64,000 nt of DNA from an uncultured Clostridia bacterium (GCA_934277615.1 CAKQUV010000001.1:124001-188000), one strand, 5' to 3'; shown: positions 50,354 through 60,370, counted from the first letter of the stretch. The notes: generated from the letters alone by a model not told the origin. Numbers and translations are program-made.

Positions 50354-52831
50354 TTAAGCCTTTCTTTTGTGCGTTTTCTTCTTCTTGCCTGCGCTTTCGC
50401 CTTTATTCTCGGCGTTTTTAGCCTCTGCGTTTTGATTTTCGGCGTTTTGGCTTTCTGCGCCTTTTTTCTCTGCTTCTATTTCCTTTTCGCTCTTCCTTTT
50501 CACGATCATGTACCCGTTTTGATTGAGTAACCACACCAAATCGTCCATAATCTGATAATCGTATTTGATAACGTCAGTCTTTTCTTCGCTGCAGTTATCT
50601 TTCTTAGCCATAATCTTGCGGAATTCCACAAGCCCCTCGAACGTGGTAACGTTTCCGTGCCGTCTGAGCGCGAGATTTTTGGAATCGCCATTCTCGATTT
50701 GCTCGATAGTTGACGGAATAACGCCGTTGGATATCATATAAGCGTTCCATCTTTGATGTTCGAGGATGGCCATAGCCTGTCTTTTACTGCCATTCACAAA
50801 GTCTATGGTATATTTGACAGGGAGTTTGCCTTTGATACCGTCTCTTTCCTTGCCGTAGACAATGGGATCGCCCTCTTCGTATTTCTTTTCATACTCGGCG
50901 CAAGTGTCTTTTTCGTCATTGGTTCTCGGTATATAGTCATAGCCCAAAAGATTGAGCTTTTCTCTTATGCACATACACACGTACACGTTGTTATCTCGCT
51001 GTATCTGCGATTGCGCATACCAACTCTTAAGAGCGTCTCTCTTCACGTCCTCTTCGTATTCATACTTGGTATCGCCGACAAAAAGCCGTCCGTCCGTGGG
51101 CTTTTCCGCCTCGGAAGAGTTGATTGCCGCAACCATCGCCGCCGCCTTTTCCTTGTCCGCCTCATACCATTTCTTTATGTAATCCAAAAGCGTCATTTTC
51201 CCGTCTTTGACGGCTTGTCTGTCTTTTGCGATGTCCACTTTCTTGTACTTCGCGTCCTCGAGTTGATACGTCATGTGTTTATCTCTTGCCATCATCTCCT
51301 GATTTTCATCCACGATTTGAGAGAGATTGTACACAAGGTTCCTCTCTATGCCGAAAGTGATAAATTCTTCTTTTAGTTTTGCTTCTTTGAATGTCGTTAT
51401 GGTGTCTTTGATACCGTTAGACAACTTGTCGCTTCTTATCTTCACAAACACTTTGGTCTTATCGTACAAGCCCCATTCTTTGAGTTTTGCGACGATTTTT
51501 TCTACCATATCAAGGTTTGCCATATCCGAGCCGAACGCGATTATCACGTAATTGAACGCACCCTCAACGTCAATATCTCTCTTTACCGATTCATAAAATC
51601 CTGCATCGTTCACGTCGAGTTTTTGACGGAAAACAATGTTTGCGGGCTTTGGAGGCAACGGCAAGTATTTGCTCTTATCTGCCCTATCGAGCACCTCGTT
51701 TTCATACCTGAAATATGTGTGATTGAGGTTTTTATCGTTCTCTGCGTCGCGCTTGTCGTAAACGTAATAGTTCACGTCTTTTTGCACGAGTTTTCCGTCT
51801 TTTTTCGTCAAGAATTGATTGTTGGCAACAGACGTAAGGAACACTTGTTGGCTTGTTTTGCCAAAGCCGATCATCACCACGTTCATGTTCACGTCCGATC
51901 TTATCGTGGCGCTATCGTAGTCTATCTGCTCTTCCGTCATATACCTTGTAAGCGGATAATTGCTCACAAAATCTCTGGCAATCAACTTGTACTTGTTGAT
52001 GTAATGCACGCATCCCTTAGTAAGTTCCACATATTGCAGATACGACGTCATGTTTTCGGGCTCGCCGAACACGTAGACGTTGACGCCTCTTTTTTCGTCT
52101 ATTACGAAATCCGACAATTTCATCTCTTCTATGGTTTTGCTCACCTGCTGCACGTATATGAGATTCTGAGATTCGTCCTCGGTGTTGATTATCACGTTGA
52201 TTTGCTTTTTGGTGAAGTCCTTAAAAGTCTTTATCAGCGTTTTGTCAAGGTCGTCGCCCTTCTCAAATTTGATATGAGCAACCTTTTGCGCATAGCAGAA
52301 GTCCAGTATCTCATCCGTGCTTTCCGAAAGCAGCACCACGTCCGTTTTTTCGTCTGCGGACTTGATTATGTCAACGTTATGCTCGTTGTATCCGACTACC
52401 ACAAAAACCTTTTTGCTTCCCTTCGTCATCTTGACCTTTTCGGCAAAGTTGAACATTTTTCTGTGGAATATCGTAACGGCAAATAAGATTGCGTTGAGCG
52501 TTACGAGAACAAAGCAGATGTCCATCACCGCGCGATAGAACACGTTGTCCGCCATAAGTGCGGACACCATACTGTAGTTATAGCTCAAGACGACCAGCTC
52601 GATAGTCGCTTTTACAGAGCGCAACAGCGACTCCCAAATCGACGCGCCCGAATAGGCGATGCCCATCCAATACATGGGTATTGCCACTATATAAATCAAA
52701 GCAAACTGACCTTTTTTAAATCCCTTCAAAAACTTCAGTTTTTCTTCTCTGTTCAACAAGAACAGCCTTACGATGACGCCGACGACGATTGCCAGCATAC
52801 ATACAAGACACAGTGCTATAACAACGTTCAT
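50354..52831 (-). CDS. Membrane protein with Rossmann domains and C-terminal RyR domain (2)
   Basis: An 825-residue paralog of the protein at 45318. Membrane segments lie at about residues 4-26, 42-65 and 105-125. A TrkA-N-like domain (about 138-260) has VFVVVGYNEHNVDII. A second Rossmann site is VNMNVVMIGFGKTSQQVF (about 313). The RyR-like domain (about 685-785) has AMAILEHQRWNAYMISNG and DVIKYDYQIMDDLVWLLN. A charged Glu/Asn/Ala/Lys repeat tail ends the protein. ATG 52831 has GAGGAG upstream; a GTG two codons earlier is also in frame. Two such proteins in one operon suggests a heteromeric membrane complex. Confidence 0.8.
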   Translation of the reverse strand: MNVVIALCLVCMLAIVVGVIVRLFLLNREEKLKFLKGFKKGQFALIYIVAIPMYWMGIAYSGASIWESLLRSVKATIELVVLSYNYSMVSALMADNVFYRAVMDICFVLVTLNAILFAVTIFHRKMFNFAEKVKMTKGSKKVFVVVGYNEHNVDIIKSADEKTDVVLLSESTDEILDFCYAQKVAHIKFEKGDDLDKTLIKTFKDFTKKQINVIINTEDESQNLIYVQQVSKTIEEMKLSDFVIDEKRGVNVYVFGEPENMTSYLQYVELTKGCVHYINKYKLIARDFVSNYPLTRYMTEEQIDYDSATIRSDVNMNVVMIGFGKTSQQVFLTSVANNQFLTKKDGKLVQKDVNYYVYDKRDAENDKNLNHTYFRYENEVLDRADKSKYLPLPPKPANIVFRQKLDVNDAGFYESVKRDIDVEGAFNYVIIAFGSDMANLDMVEKIVAKLKEWGLYDKTKVFVKIRSDKLSNGIKDTITTFKEAKLKEEFITFGIERNLVYNLSQIVDENQEMMARDKHMTYQLEDAKYKKVDIAKDRQAVKDGKMTLLDYIKKWYEADKEKAAAMVAAINSSEAEKPTDGRLFVGDTKYEYEEDVKRDALKSWYAQSQIQRDNNVYVCMCIREKLNLLGYDYIPRTNDEKDTCAEYEKKYEEGDPIVYGKERDGIKGKLPVKYTIDFVNGSKRQAMAILEHQRWNAYMISNGVIPSTIEQIENGDSKNLALRRHGNVTTFEGLVEFRKIMAKKDNCSEEKTDVIKYDYQIMDDLVWLLNQNGYMIVKRKSEKEIEAEKKGAESQNAENQNAEAKNAENKGESAGKKKKTHKRKA

Positions 52832-52912
52832 AAACACTCCTCGCTATACGGATATACTTAATAGTATTATAATATCATACTTAATGTAGTTTTCATAGTA
52901 TAACTTTGCGAT

Positions 52913-55051
52913 TTACGCTCTTTTGACGCGTTTTTCATCGATTTCGATATCTCCCGAGCAATAATCGACGACTTCGCCCTTTTCGCCTTTATCGCCTTTA
53001 CTGCCGCTCAAAGCAAAGAGTCCGCCGTCTCCTCCGGGACCTCCGTCGCCGCCGCTGCCTGCATAACCCTTTCTGAGCGTTATTTTCCCCGTGAAATCGT
53101 GAGCGCTCACTTTTTCGCAATCTATTGCGTATCCGGAATTGCCGCCTTTTCCTCCCGTTCCGCCTTTGCCGCCGCTTTGACCTATCGACCCGTTCGAGCC
53201 TTTTTCGCCCATACCGCCCGTTCCGCCGTTGCCGGCAGTGAGCGCAATACGCCCCTTGCCGGTAAATGTTACGTTCTTTCCGCTTATAGCCGCTTTGCCT
53301 GCCTCACCGTCTTTACCCGTCAGACCGGACTTTCCCGTTTCGCCCCATATATTATTTCGTCCGTACACTTTGATTTCGACGTTTTCCGAGCTCAAAACGA
53401 GTCCGCCGTGAGTTATATTCACGTCGCACAATATAACCTTTTCCGCCGCCGTCTTAATCGTAAGCGAATACTGCTTATCGTAATCGGACTTTATCACCAA
53501 CGTTTTGCAGTTCTCGCCCGTAACGATAGTCGTGCCGACGGAATCCGCAACGTTAGAAATATCCAACGCCACGATCTCCTCGTTCAGGTATTGTCTTGAC
53601 TCCTCGAAAGAATATATGCGCACCGTTTCGTAATTCAAAAGCGTTTCCGTTTTCGGCTTGCCCACGCCGCAGTATATTTCCATTCCTAAACAAGTCAGCA
53701 TAATCACCATTGAAAGAGCGATTGTTCCTACCGTTTCGGCAACGTCGCCGCCTTTTCTCGATATTACGACAAAAATTATCGCGCATATCAACAACCCGGG
53801 TATAGCCAACGCCGGCGCTAACGCCATCGCTTCGCAGAACATCATTAAAAAGAGATATCCGCTTTTTTTATCGGAAATCCACGCCATTCCCGCCGTCGTC
53901 GCTATGGACGCAATAATACTTGCTCCCGTCGCAACGCCCAAATAAATCTTTACACGGAAAGGATCGGCGTCTATCAAATAAGTGAATTCTGTAAAGCATA
54001 ATATGTAATCGCTCTTCATGTATCCCAGCCACATACACGTAAGCCCCACCGCGCAAGAAAGGAAGGTCAGCAAAAGCGGCACTTTTTCTTCGTTGTACGT
54101 AACGCACAACAACGAGATAGCGGAAGTGGCAAATATTCCCACGTAACCGGCAATAGTAGGGCTTACCCCCAAAAATACAGTCGATGAGATAAAATAGAAC
54201 GTGCTTATTTCAAGCTCTTTATCATCGGCGAGTTTCCAACATCTGATTATGACGTGAATCACGGAAACAAAACAACACGCGGACGAAACGTATAAAACGA
54301 CCGGGGGAACCGCATCAAAAAACAAAGAGAGCGGTCTAATATATCCGTTTTTGAAATAAAAAATGTATTGATACAGTTGCCCTGCGATAAATGCGATTAT
54401 CGGAACTATTACGGCAAAGACTTTGCAAACTATCTTATTGCGATACTCTTTAAGTCTTGCTCTCTCCTCTTCGCTCAACGTTTCGTCCGCTACGTCCGTC
54501 GTGATCGTCGTGGTCGGACGTGTCGGCGCTGTTGTACGTCTTGTCGTATCCGTCGTGCTTGTCGTCGTACTAGGACGTGTAGGAGTCGTCGGACGCGTCG
54601 GCGTAATCGGGCGCGTCGGAGCAGGTTCTTCCGACGACGAAAATGCGTCCGTTTTGAACGCACTCTCATCAACGGTTTTTGCCGTAGGTTTTGCTTTCAA
54701 CGCCCTGCAATTTCTAAACGCCTCGGGGCCGATACTGTCAAGCGTACCCTCGCACACGACGTTTTCGAGATTGACGCAGTCTTTGAACGCTTGCATTAAT
54801 ATGCTCAGGACTTCGTCGTGCAAGACGACGGTTTTTATATTCTTGTTGCCCTCGAAAGCACGCTCTCCGATTACGTTGTATTCCGACGGCACGATGAGCG
54901 CGCCCGACACTATATCGAGCGCCAGAGCCTTCTCGCGCGTCAAAACAGACTTGCGGTTTTCCACCACAAATTTCTCCGTGCATCCGCACAGTTCGCAAGC
55001 GGTAAGCGAATCGTCGTTATCCGAATTACAATTTTTACAAACCCACGTCAT
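52913..55051 (-). CDS. Zinc finger - LRR - membrane - collagen-like chimera, 712 aa
   Basis: Modules in order: a RanBP2-type zinc finger (WVCKNCNSDND with TACELCG, residues 3-24); a BspA-type leucine-rich repeat segment (about 45-125, IGERAFEGNKNIKTVVLHDE); a Thr/Pro/Arg linker made of TRPTTPTRP-like repeats (about 143-190); about eight to ten membrane helices (about 207-460); a beta-rich outer region; and a Gly-rich collagen-like tail (about 570-695, GKSGLTGKDGEAGKAA). I know no protein with this order. It sits between TerD and the second RyR protein, so it is likely a membrane scaffold of the system. Only a weak ribosome site precedes it. Confidence 0.75.
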   Translation of the reverse strand: MTWVCKNCNSDNDDSLTACELCGCTEKFVVENRKSVLTREKALALDIVSGALIVPSEYNVIGERAFEGNKNIKTVVLHDEVLSILMQAFKDCVNLENVVCEGTLDSIGPEAFRNCRALKAKPTAKTVDESAFKTDAFSSSEEPAPTRPITPTRPTTPTRPSTTTSTTDTTRRTTAPTRPTTTITTDVADETLSEEERARLKEYRNKIVCKVFAVIVPIIAFIAGQLYQYIFYFKNGYIRPLSLFFDAVPPVVLYVSSACCFVSVIHVIIRCWKLADDKELEISTFYFISSTVFLGVSPTIAGYVGIFATSAISLLCVTYNEEKVPLLLTFLSCAVGLTCMWLGYMKSDYILCFTEFTYLIDADPFRVKIYLGVATGASIIASIATTAGMAWISDKKSGYLFLMMFCEAMALAPALAIPGLLICAIIFVVISRKGGDVAETVGTIALSMVIMLTCLGMEIYCGVGKPKTETLLNYETVRIYSFEESRQYLNEEIVALDISNVADSVGTTIVTGENCKTLVIKSDYDKQYSLTIKTAAEKVILCDVNITHGGLVLSSENVEIKVYGRNNIWGETGKSGLTGKDGEAGKAAISGKNVTFTGKGRIALTAGNGGTGGMGEKGSNGSIGQSGGKGGTGGKGGNSGYAIDCEKVSAHDFTGKITLRKGYAGSGGDGGPGGDGGLFALSGSKGDKGEKGEVVDYCSGDIEIDEKRVKRA

Positions 55052-55071
55052 CTTCCCAAATCCACACTTTA

Positions 55072-55986
55072 TCAGTACAATTTATCGCATTCAACTGCAA
55101 GTTCTGAAATCGACTTTGCATTGCTGCCTCTGCCGACCGCTTTGAAAACCCATTCGCTGCCAACCCTTGTCGCAATCCCTACGACCAACGCCGTATTGCC
55201 GCCCATGTTTGCGTTTACCCTATATTCCACAAGCGGAGTGTGCGAAACGGGATCGTAAAGTTTTATGTACATATTCTTCACTTTGGACAAATTCTGCTTT
55301 CTTTTCACGCAGTCGTATATGTTGAGCACAAACACGAGTTTATCTCTGTCCGTCGGCACTTTGTCCAAAAACACGTCTATGTTTTCATCGTCTACGTTTG
55401 GTCCTATATCGACGCCCGTAAGGTTGTCGCCGTGATGCACCACGCATCCGCTCGGATGTTTCAATTTTCCGAAATACACGATGTCGAATCCTCTTTGCCC
55501 CATCACGAACACCGACGAATCGATATCCATATTCGCTCTTTCGGTTGCGCCGACGGGATCCCATCCCAATCCGACGACAATTCTCTTCAACGGCTTATTG
55601 TTGAATCTGATTTTAATCTCCTGCCCTTGCGACAACCTGATTACGTCGCCGTCTTTATAGCCCGATACTCTCGTCGCGTCCGAATAGTCGATTTTCATAT
55701 TCTTGCAATATATGCATTGAAAATCCGCGCCTCTGCCGCCCTGGCATTCTCTTGCCTTGCAGGCGCAGCCTCCGACAACGCGACTGCGGCACTTGTCGCA
55801 CGGCAAAAGCGTTGAATTTGTCTCGAACTTTGCCTGCCTTATTTCGGAGGTCATAACTTTCGCCTCGTCGGCGGATATTTCCAAAAAGTTTACGACCTTC
55901 CACTCGCCGCCGAATTGTTTGATTTCCAAACCGAAATGCTTTCCCGTAAGCGAACATTGCGCTTTCAAAAACTTCGTGTTTTCCAT
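55072..55986 (-). CDS. TerD-domain protein with N-terminal zinc ribbon
   Basis: A 304-residue protein. The N-terminal third has a cysteine cluster (LPCDKCRSR, GGCACKARECQ, FQCIYCKN, about residues 62-96) likely to bind zinc. The remainder is a TerD-type domain (about 110-300): RIVVGLGWDPVGATERANMD, DIDSSVFV, VVHHGDNLTG and the VFVLNIYD strand. TerD domains bind calcium and belong to tellurite/stress and phage-resistance systems. GGAGG seven bases upstream fixes the start. It is translated just after the transglutaminase-like gene (2-base gap), next to the kinase-PP2C-vWA triad, the known Ter context. Confidence 0.88.
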   Translation of the reverse strand: MENTKFLKAQCSLTGKHFGLEIKQFGGEWKVVNFLEISADEAKVMTSEIRQAKFETNSTLLPCDKCRSRVVGGCACKARECQGGRGADFQCIYCKNMKIDYSDATRVSGYKDGDVIRLSQGQEIKIRFNNKPLKRIVVGLGWDPVGATERANMDIDSSVFVMGQRGFDIVYFGKLKHPSGCVVHHGDNLTGVDIGPNVDDENIDVFLDKVPTDRDKLVFVLNIYDCVKRKQNLSKVKNMYIKLYDPVSHTPLVEYRVNANMGGNTALVVGIATRVGSEWVFKAVGRGSNAKSISELAVECDKLY

Positions 55987-55988
55987 TT

Positions 55989-57038
55989 TTAGACCTCCAA
56001 ATATTTTTTATCTATCCCCTCGGACAACAGCAACGCTTTTCTTTGCCGTATCTGCGCTTGCACAAGAAGTCGCAAAGGCGTTCTCCCCGAGCAAACCCAG
56101 GTCGCGCGTTTTGTCCACGTCCTGTTGTATGCCATTTCTTTATCAGTGCAACCGAAATACTTGTCTATCGTCTTGTCCGCCGACGTTGCGTCCCACGTTA
56201 CGTCAACGTGAAAATACTCTTTATTGTCAAACGAAACGACGTTCCAGGCGTGCGTACACAACTGACCTTTAACTTGTCCGTGCACGACGTAGCACGTAAT
56301 TCCCTGCGTATCCAGCAATCTTTTGTACGCCTCCGCAAAGCCTTGGCACACGCACTTTTTATTGACAAGCGCGCCGTATGCGCTTTGTTTGTACCCTTTA
56401 TCCACGGGATTAAGTTTCTTCCCTCCCGTGTACCAGTATTCCACCGTCTTGGCAAGATAGTTGTGCGCGACGTACGCTTTTATCTCGGGCGTCATGCTTT
56501 TTGAAAAGATTGCGCTTGCGACCTCTTTCAGTTTGTCGTTCAATTCTCTTTTAAGCATATCCGAGAGCACTTTGCCGATTCTGTATTCAAATTTGAAAAC
56601 GGCAAATTTGATTTTGTAAGTTTTCCAGGTATACGGCTGATACGACACGATTTGCAGATTTGAATAAAACGCCTTATTCGCGACAAAGTCCGAATACAAC
56701 GCTTTATAATCCAAATCAACCCCGGGTTTTGGAAAAACAACCAATCGTTTTTGAAATTGTTCCACGGCGTTTATCATAGCGTCCTCGGCTTGATATCCGT
56801 CGCTAACGTTCACGATATCCTGCCTTTTGACTTCCGTGTTTGTGTATTTAAAATCAAAAACGACTTTCCCTTCAACCACTTTCGTTTTCTGTTCGGCAAT
56901 ATAAACGCCTATCCCGGGATCTTTCGCTACCGCCTGCGCTATGACGGCGGCAGGGGACGTTCCTCCCTCATATTCGATGTGGAGTTGAAAGTCGTATATC
57001 CCGTCTATAAATGCGTCTATATTGTTTACCGTGATCAT
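55989..57038 (-). CDS. Transglutaminase-like cysteine-protease-fold protein
   Basis: A 349-residue protein. The C-terminal half is a transglutaminase-like domain with a complete triad: Cys in NKKCVCQGFAEAYKRLL, His in LCTHAWNVVSF, Asp in EYFHVDVTWDATSADK. The N-terminal part (about residues 1-140) is an alpha/beta region of unknown type. Such domains in bacteria mostly act as proteases or peptide ligases. ATG 57038 gives MITVNNIDAF; the open frame upstream is Arg-rich and overlaps the kinase gene, so it is not coding. It is the third gene after PP2C and kinase in the same tight run. Confidence 0.85.
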   Translation of the reverse strand: MITVNNIDAFIDGIYDFQLHIEYEGGTSPAAVIAQAVAKDPGIGVYIAEQKTKVVEGKVVFDFKYTNTEVKRQDIVNVSDGYQAEDAMINAVEQFQKRLVVFPKPGVDLDYKALYSDFVANKAFYSNLQIVSYQPYTWKTYKIKFAVFKFEYRIGKVLSDMLKRELNDKLKEVASAIFSKSMTPEIKAYVAHNYLAKTVEYWYTGGKKLNPVDKGYKQSAYGALVNKKCVCQGFAEAYKRLLDTQGITCYVVHGQVKGQLCTHAWNVVSFDNKEYFHVDVTWDATSADKTIDKYFGCTDKEMAYNRTWTKRATWVCSGRTPLRLLVQAQIRQRKALLLSEGIDKKYLEV

Positions 57039-57040
57039 TT

Positions 57041-58483
57041 TTATTTCTTCTTTGCGTATCCGAACATTACGAGTTGGTGTATCAACACAAATTGATTTGT
57101 GCCGTCTTTTCTCATTAAAACGTAGCCTTTTCTGCCGTTTTTCTGATGTTTTGCAATGCCTGCGTACCCGTCGCTTTTCGCTTTTTCGCCGTCTATACAA
57201 TACCCTGCGTCCGTATCCCAAACTTCGTTCGACAAAACAAACGCTGCGGTTGTCGATTCTTTTTTCTTTTCATCCGCGCTCGACGGAGCGACAACCCAGC
57301 CAAGAATTTTCAGCGTATTTATGGAGAACACGTTGCTCGTGCCGTCCGCTCTATAGAATTTATAACAATTCACGCCCTTTCTGTTGATTCTTTTCGATGA
57401 CGCAAATCCGCTTTCTCTGAGCTTTGCGATATCGAATTTGCATTTGTGCTCTTCCCACGGCTCGCAATAGCCTTTCGGCACTTCTGTATCTGAATCTCTC
57501 GTCGTCGCGCTCGGCTTTATCGGGGATACCGCCGTCATTCCTTCAATAACGACGCCTTGTCCTTCGTCGAAAGGAAGAACGCGCTTGCTTTTCAGCACGT
57601 CCAGCACCTCCTGAGCGGAAATTCTCTTTTCGGGATCGGCATACAGCATATTCGCAATCAAGCGTTGCATATATTCGTCTTTTATCTTTTTGGATATCAC
57701 AAGCTTTGCGTCCGAAACCAACGCCTCTCCGCAATACACCACTTTTCCCTCGTCCGCTTTGGCTTTCAACTTGTCGCTAAGCCCCGTGATTTTGGGGAAT
57801 TCGCCTTTTGTCAGATAGTTATAAAAGACGATACCCAGCGAAAACACGTCGGATTTTGTGGACAATTTCGCCATAGCGTCCTCTTCGCATTCGCTGATAA
57901 GGCACCAGGTGAGCTCCGGCGACATATATAGTTGATCTCCGCCCAAATCTTTTTCTCTCACGCTGTTTGCAAAATAGCTCTTATCGAAGTCGATGATTTT
58001 TGCAACCACTTTCCCCGACGAATTTCTTGCGGCGAGGATATTTGTGCGTTTTAAGTCGCTATGCACGATGTTTTTTCCGTGGATATCCTTGATGGCTTTT
58101 GCCGCCGTCATCATCACGAAATTCAACTCGTCGCCCGATAGCTCCATTATCTTTTCGTCCTCTATGAGGTCGTTGATAAACTCGGTGGCTTCTATAAAGT
58201 TGATATCGTCCACAAACCATTTCGTCGGCAAAATGATGTTTCCGCCCTCGCACGCAATCGTCGAAAGAGCCTCGTTTATGGCGGATCTGTATTTTACAAA
58301 GTCGTTGAACTCGGCGTTTAGTCTTGCAAAAAGTCTGTCGCTCGTCGCCGCGTTTTTTCTGGGCTTTTTGTATTCGCCGTAGCGTTTGAGAAAGTATTTT
58401 TTGCTTCCCTTTGTCGCCAAAGCCGTAAAGCCGACGTTCGATACCTTCCAATCCCCTATCAGTTCATATCCCCCGACATTCAT
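57041..58483 (-). CDS. Ser/Thr protein kinase with duplicated C-terminal module
   Basis: A 480-residue kinase. Visible elements are the ATP Lys in YFLKRYG (about residue 33), the catalytic loop IVHSDLKRTNIL (140-150), the metal motif as IIDFDKS (DFD instead of DFG, 164-170), the SPE of YMSPEL, and DVFSLGIVFYNYLT. The Gly-rich loop is degenerate. After the kinase domain (to about 300) are two related roughly 50-residue C-terminal repeats, one with YKFYRADGTSNVFSINTLK and one with YVLMRKDGTNQFVLIHQLV. Its start overlaps the PP2C stop by four bases. Together with the vWA protein this is the TerY-P triad. No membrane segment. Confidence 0.88.
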   Translation of the reverse strand: MNVGGYELIGDWKVSNVGFTALATKGSKKYFLKRYGEYKKPRKNAATSDRLFARLNAEFNDFVKYRSAINEALSTIACEGGNIILPTKWFVDDINFIEATEFINDLIEDEKIMELSGDELNFVMMTAAKAIKDIHGKNIVHSDLKRTNILAARNSSGKVVAKIIDFDKSYFANSVREKDLGGDQLYMSPELTWCLISECEEDAMAKLSTKSDVFSLGIVFYNYLTKGEFPKITGLSDKLKAKADEGKVVYCGEALVSDAKLVISKKIKDEYMQRLIANMLYADPEKRISAQEVLDVLKSKRVLPFDEGQGVVIEGMTAVSPIKPSATTRDSDTEVPKGYCEPWEEHKCKFDIAKLRESGFASSKRINRKGVNCYKFYRADGTSNVFSINTLKILGWVVAPSSADEKKKESTTAAFVLSNEVWDTDAGYCIDGEKAKSDGYAGIAKHQKNGRKGYVLMRKDGTNQFVLIHQLVMFGYAKKK

Positions 58484-60243
58484 ACTCTTGCCCCCTTAAA
58501 ATACTTCTTATAACTCCTCTCGTATTCGGCATATATTTCATCTCTTACGCCGATTTTTTTCAATATCTGCTCGTTTTCTTCTTCGAGTGCGGCAAGTTTT
58601 TCTTCTTTCTCTTCACACTCTTGCGCGTCGAGCAAATCTCTTTTTCCTTCCCAAATCTTTCGTATAATCTCGTTGCGCCTCGTTCTCCAAAACCGCATCG
58701 TGCATTGCGCTATCATATCGCGTTGCTGCCTGCCGCAAAGATCGTTCTGCTCTTCGTCTATGGCGCTAAGCTCGTCCAAAATTGCTCGAAACTCTTCCTT
58801 CTTTTCGGCAAGTTTTCTCATCTGCTTTGCGCTATGCGTTTCGATATTGAAAGAAACGTACTGCCCCGACAATTCGCCTCGCAAAAGCATATCGAACAGC
58901 GTTTCGTTATCTTCCTCGTTCACCGACTCGCTCAAGAACTGCTTTTTATTGTCATCGAACCAATCCATGGTTTTCTTTTTCGCAATCTCGACTTTCGCTT
59001 CCAGCGCGTGCAGTTTTTCAAGAAACTCTTCTTTCGCTTTGATAAACGGCTCGTATTGCGCCTCTCTCATCAATCCGAAAACATACTGAAACACCCTATT
59101 TGAATTTATCCAATCCGTCGCGTTTTCAAGAATGATATCGTCTTTCTTTTCCTCTATTTTTTGCGCCTCGTCCGAATAATCCGCCTCGAATATGTCCGAC
59201 AGCCTGCTTACGATGTGTTTTTTTATATAATACAGCCTGTCTTTCACGGCTCTTTTGAAAACGTCGTAATCCTCTTTGCCCTTGAAATCGTTGTATCCGA
59301 ACATTTGCAACGCCATAGAATTGCTGTCGTCGTGCCTTCCGATGCGCTTGTATTCTTCCTCAAAGTTTAATGCTGCCTCCTCTGTCGAGTTTGCCTTGTA
59401 AAACGCTTCGAGAAAGGTCATTTCCATCTCGAGAGGCGAGGCATAACACGAGCATTTGTAACAGCCGTCCGTTGCGACGAACACTACGCACGGTTTGTCG
59501 AAACTCGCGTATCTCGATTCAATCTTAAAATCGCGCGACAAAGTTATGAGGTTATACATCGTTTCGGCGTCTTCGTGATCGTCCGTTATTTGAGCAAGCC
59601 CGTCCTTATTCCACATATACGCGCGAGAGTCGCCCGCCCACAAAAACACGGCTCTGACGGATTTCTTTTCTTCTTTGACGAGCGCGATTTGCAGCGTCGT
59701 CGGAAGCAGATATGCCCCGGTAACGCTCGTTTCTATTTCCAAATCTATTTTCTTCGCTATTTTTTCAAGTTTATAGCGGATTTCTATTGCAAGTTTTTGC
59801 GCGTATTCGCTCAACACGTCGTCAATTTTATCCTGATTGTTTTGTATATCCTCAAACAGTTTTTCTTTGTCGAATGCTTTGACATACTTGATTTCGTACA
59901 AGGCGATAGCCGCCACAAGGCGAGAAGCAAAATATCCGCTCGTCCTTATTGCGCTTTCGCATTCGAAATAATAATCTTTCATCTCGAAAATTTCAGAAAA
60001 GCCGTTCACGACGTAATCGACAAAATCCTCGTCCACATCCCCTTTATACACGTCGCCAAAGACAAGTTCATAGAACTTGTCTTTGTCTACGATTCCCCTA
60101 TCTGCCTTCTTGTGCGGGTATCCGCCTCTTCCTCCCAATCCGTCCGCGACGAGCAAAATCCCATCCTTCGCATACGGATGCGCGTCCTCCCCGATATAAA
60201 CTTTGGGTTCCCCTTTTTGTATTTTTTGATTGTAAACAATCAT
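58480..60243 (-). CDS. PP2C-type protein phosphatase with coiled-coil extension
   Basis: A 587-residue protein. The N-terminal PP2C domain (about residues 1-315) has the metal residues: ILLVADGLGGRGGYP (Asp34), LWAGDSRAYMW, VFVATDGCYK and RIGRHDDSNSMAL. The remaining roughly 270 residues are helical, with long coiled coils (for example LEEENEQILKK) and no recognised domain; typical PP2C is 240-260 residues. I chose ATG 60243, preceded by a purine run (GGGGGAAAAGGG). It is translationally coupled to the kinase gene (ATGA overlap), so it presumably reverses that kinase's phosphorylation of shared substrates such as the vWA or TerD protein. Confidence 0.9.
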   Translation of the reverse strand: MIVYNQKIQKGEPKVYIGEDAHPYAKDGILLVADGLGGRGGYPHKKADRGIVDKDKFYELVFGDVYKGDVDEDFVDYVVNGFSEIFEMKDYYFECESAIRTSGYFASRLVAAIALYEIKYVKAFDKEKLFEDIQNNQDKIDDVLSEYAQKLAIEIRYKLEKIAKKIDLEIETSVTGAYLLPTTLQIALVKEEKKSVRAVFLWAGDSRAYMWNKDGLAQITDDHEDAETMYNLITLSRDFKIESRYASFDKPCVVFVATDGCYKCSCYASPLEMEMTFLEAFYKANSTEEAALNFEEEYKRIGRHDDSNSMALQMFGYNDFKGKEDYDVFKRAVKDRLYYIKKHIVSRLSDIFEADYSDEAQKIEEKKDDIILENATDWINSNRVFQYVFGLMREAQYEPFIKAKEEFLEKLHALEAKVEIAKKKTMDWFDDNKKQFLSESVNEEDNETLFDMLLRGELSGQYVSFNIETHSAKQMRKLAEKKEEFRAILDELSAIDEEQNDLCGRQQRDMIAQCTMRFWRTRRNEIIRKIWEGKRDLLDAQECEEKEEKLAALEEENEQILKKIGVRDEIYAEYERSYKKYFKGARV

Positions 60244-60264
60244 CCCTTTTCCCCCTAGGAAAAA

Positions 60265-60298
60265 CAAACGGATTGCCCCAAGGGGAGCAATCCGTTTG
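60265..60298 (-). terminator. Terminator or attenuator between the vWA and PP2C genes
   Basis: CAAACGGATTGC/GCAATCCGTTTG hairpin followed on the minus strand by TTTTT. It lies 22 bases before the PP2C start and after the vWA gene, and I see no clear promoter beyond it. It may set the ratio of vWA protein to the rest by partial read-through. Confidence 0.75.
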
Positions 60299-60370
60299 CG
60301 TCAACAGGCACAAAGCCTTTTTGTAACAATTCTTTGCTCCGTAAGTTATCTCGGACAAATAAATGTCGCA

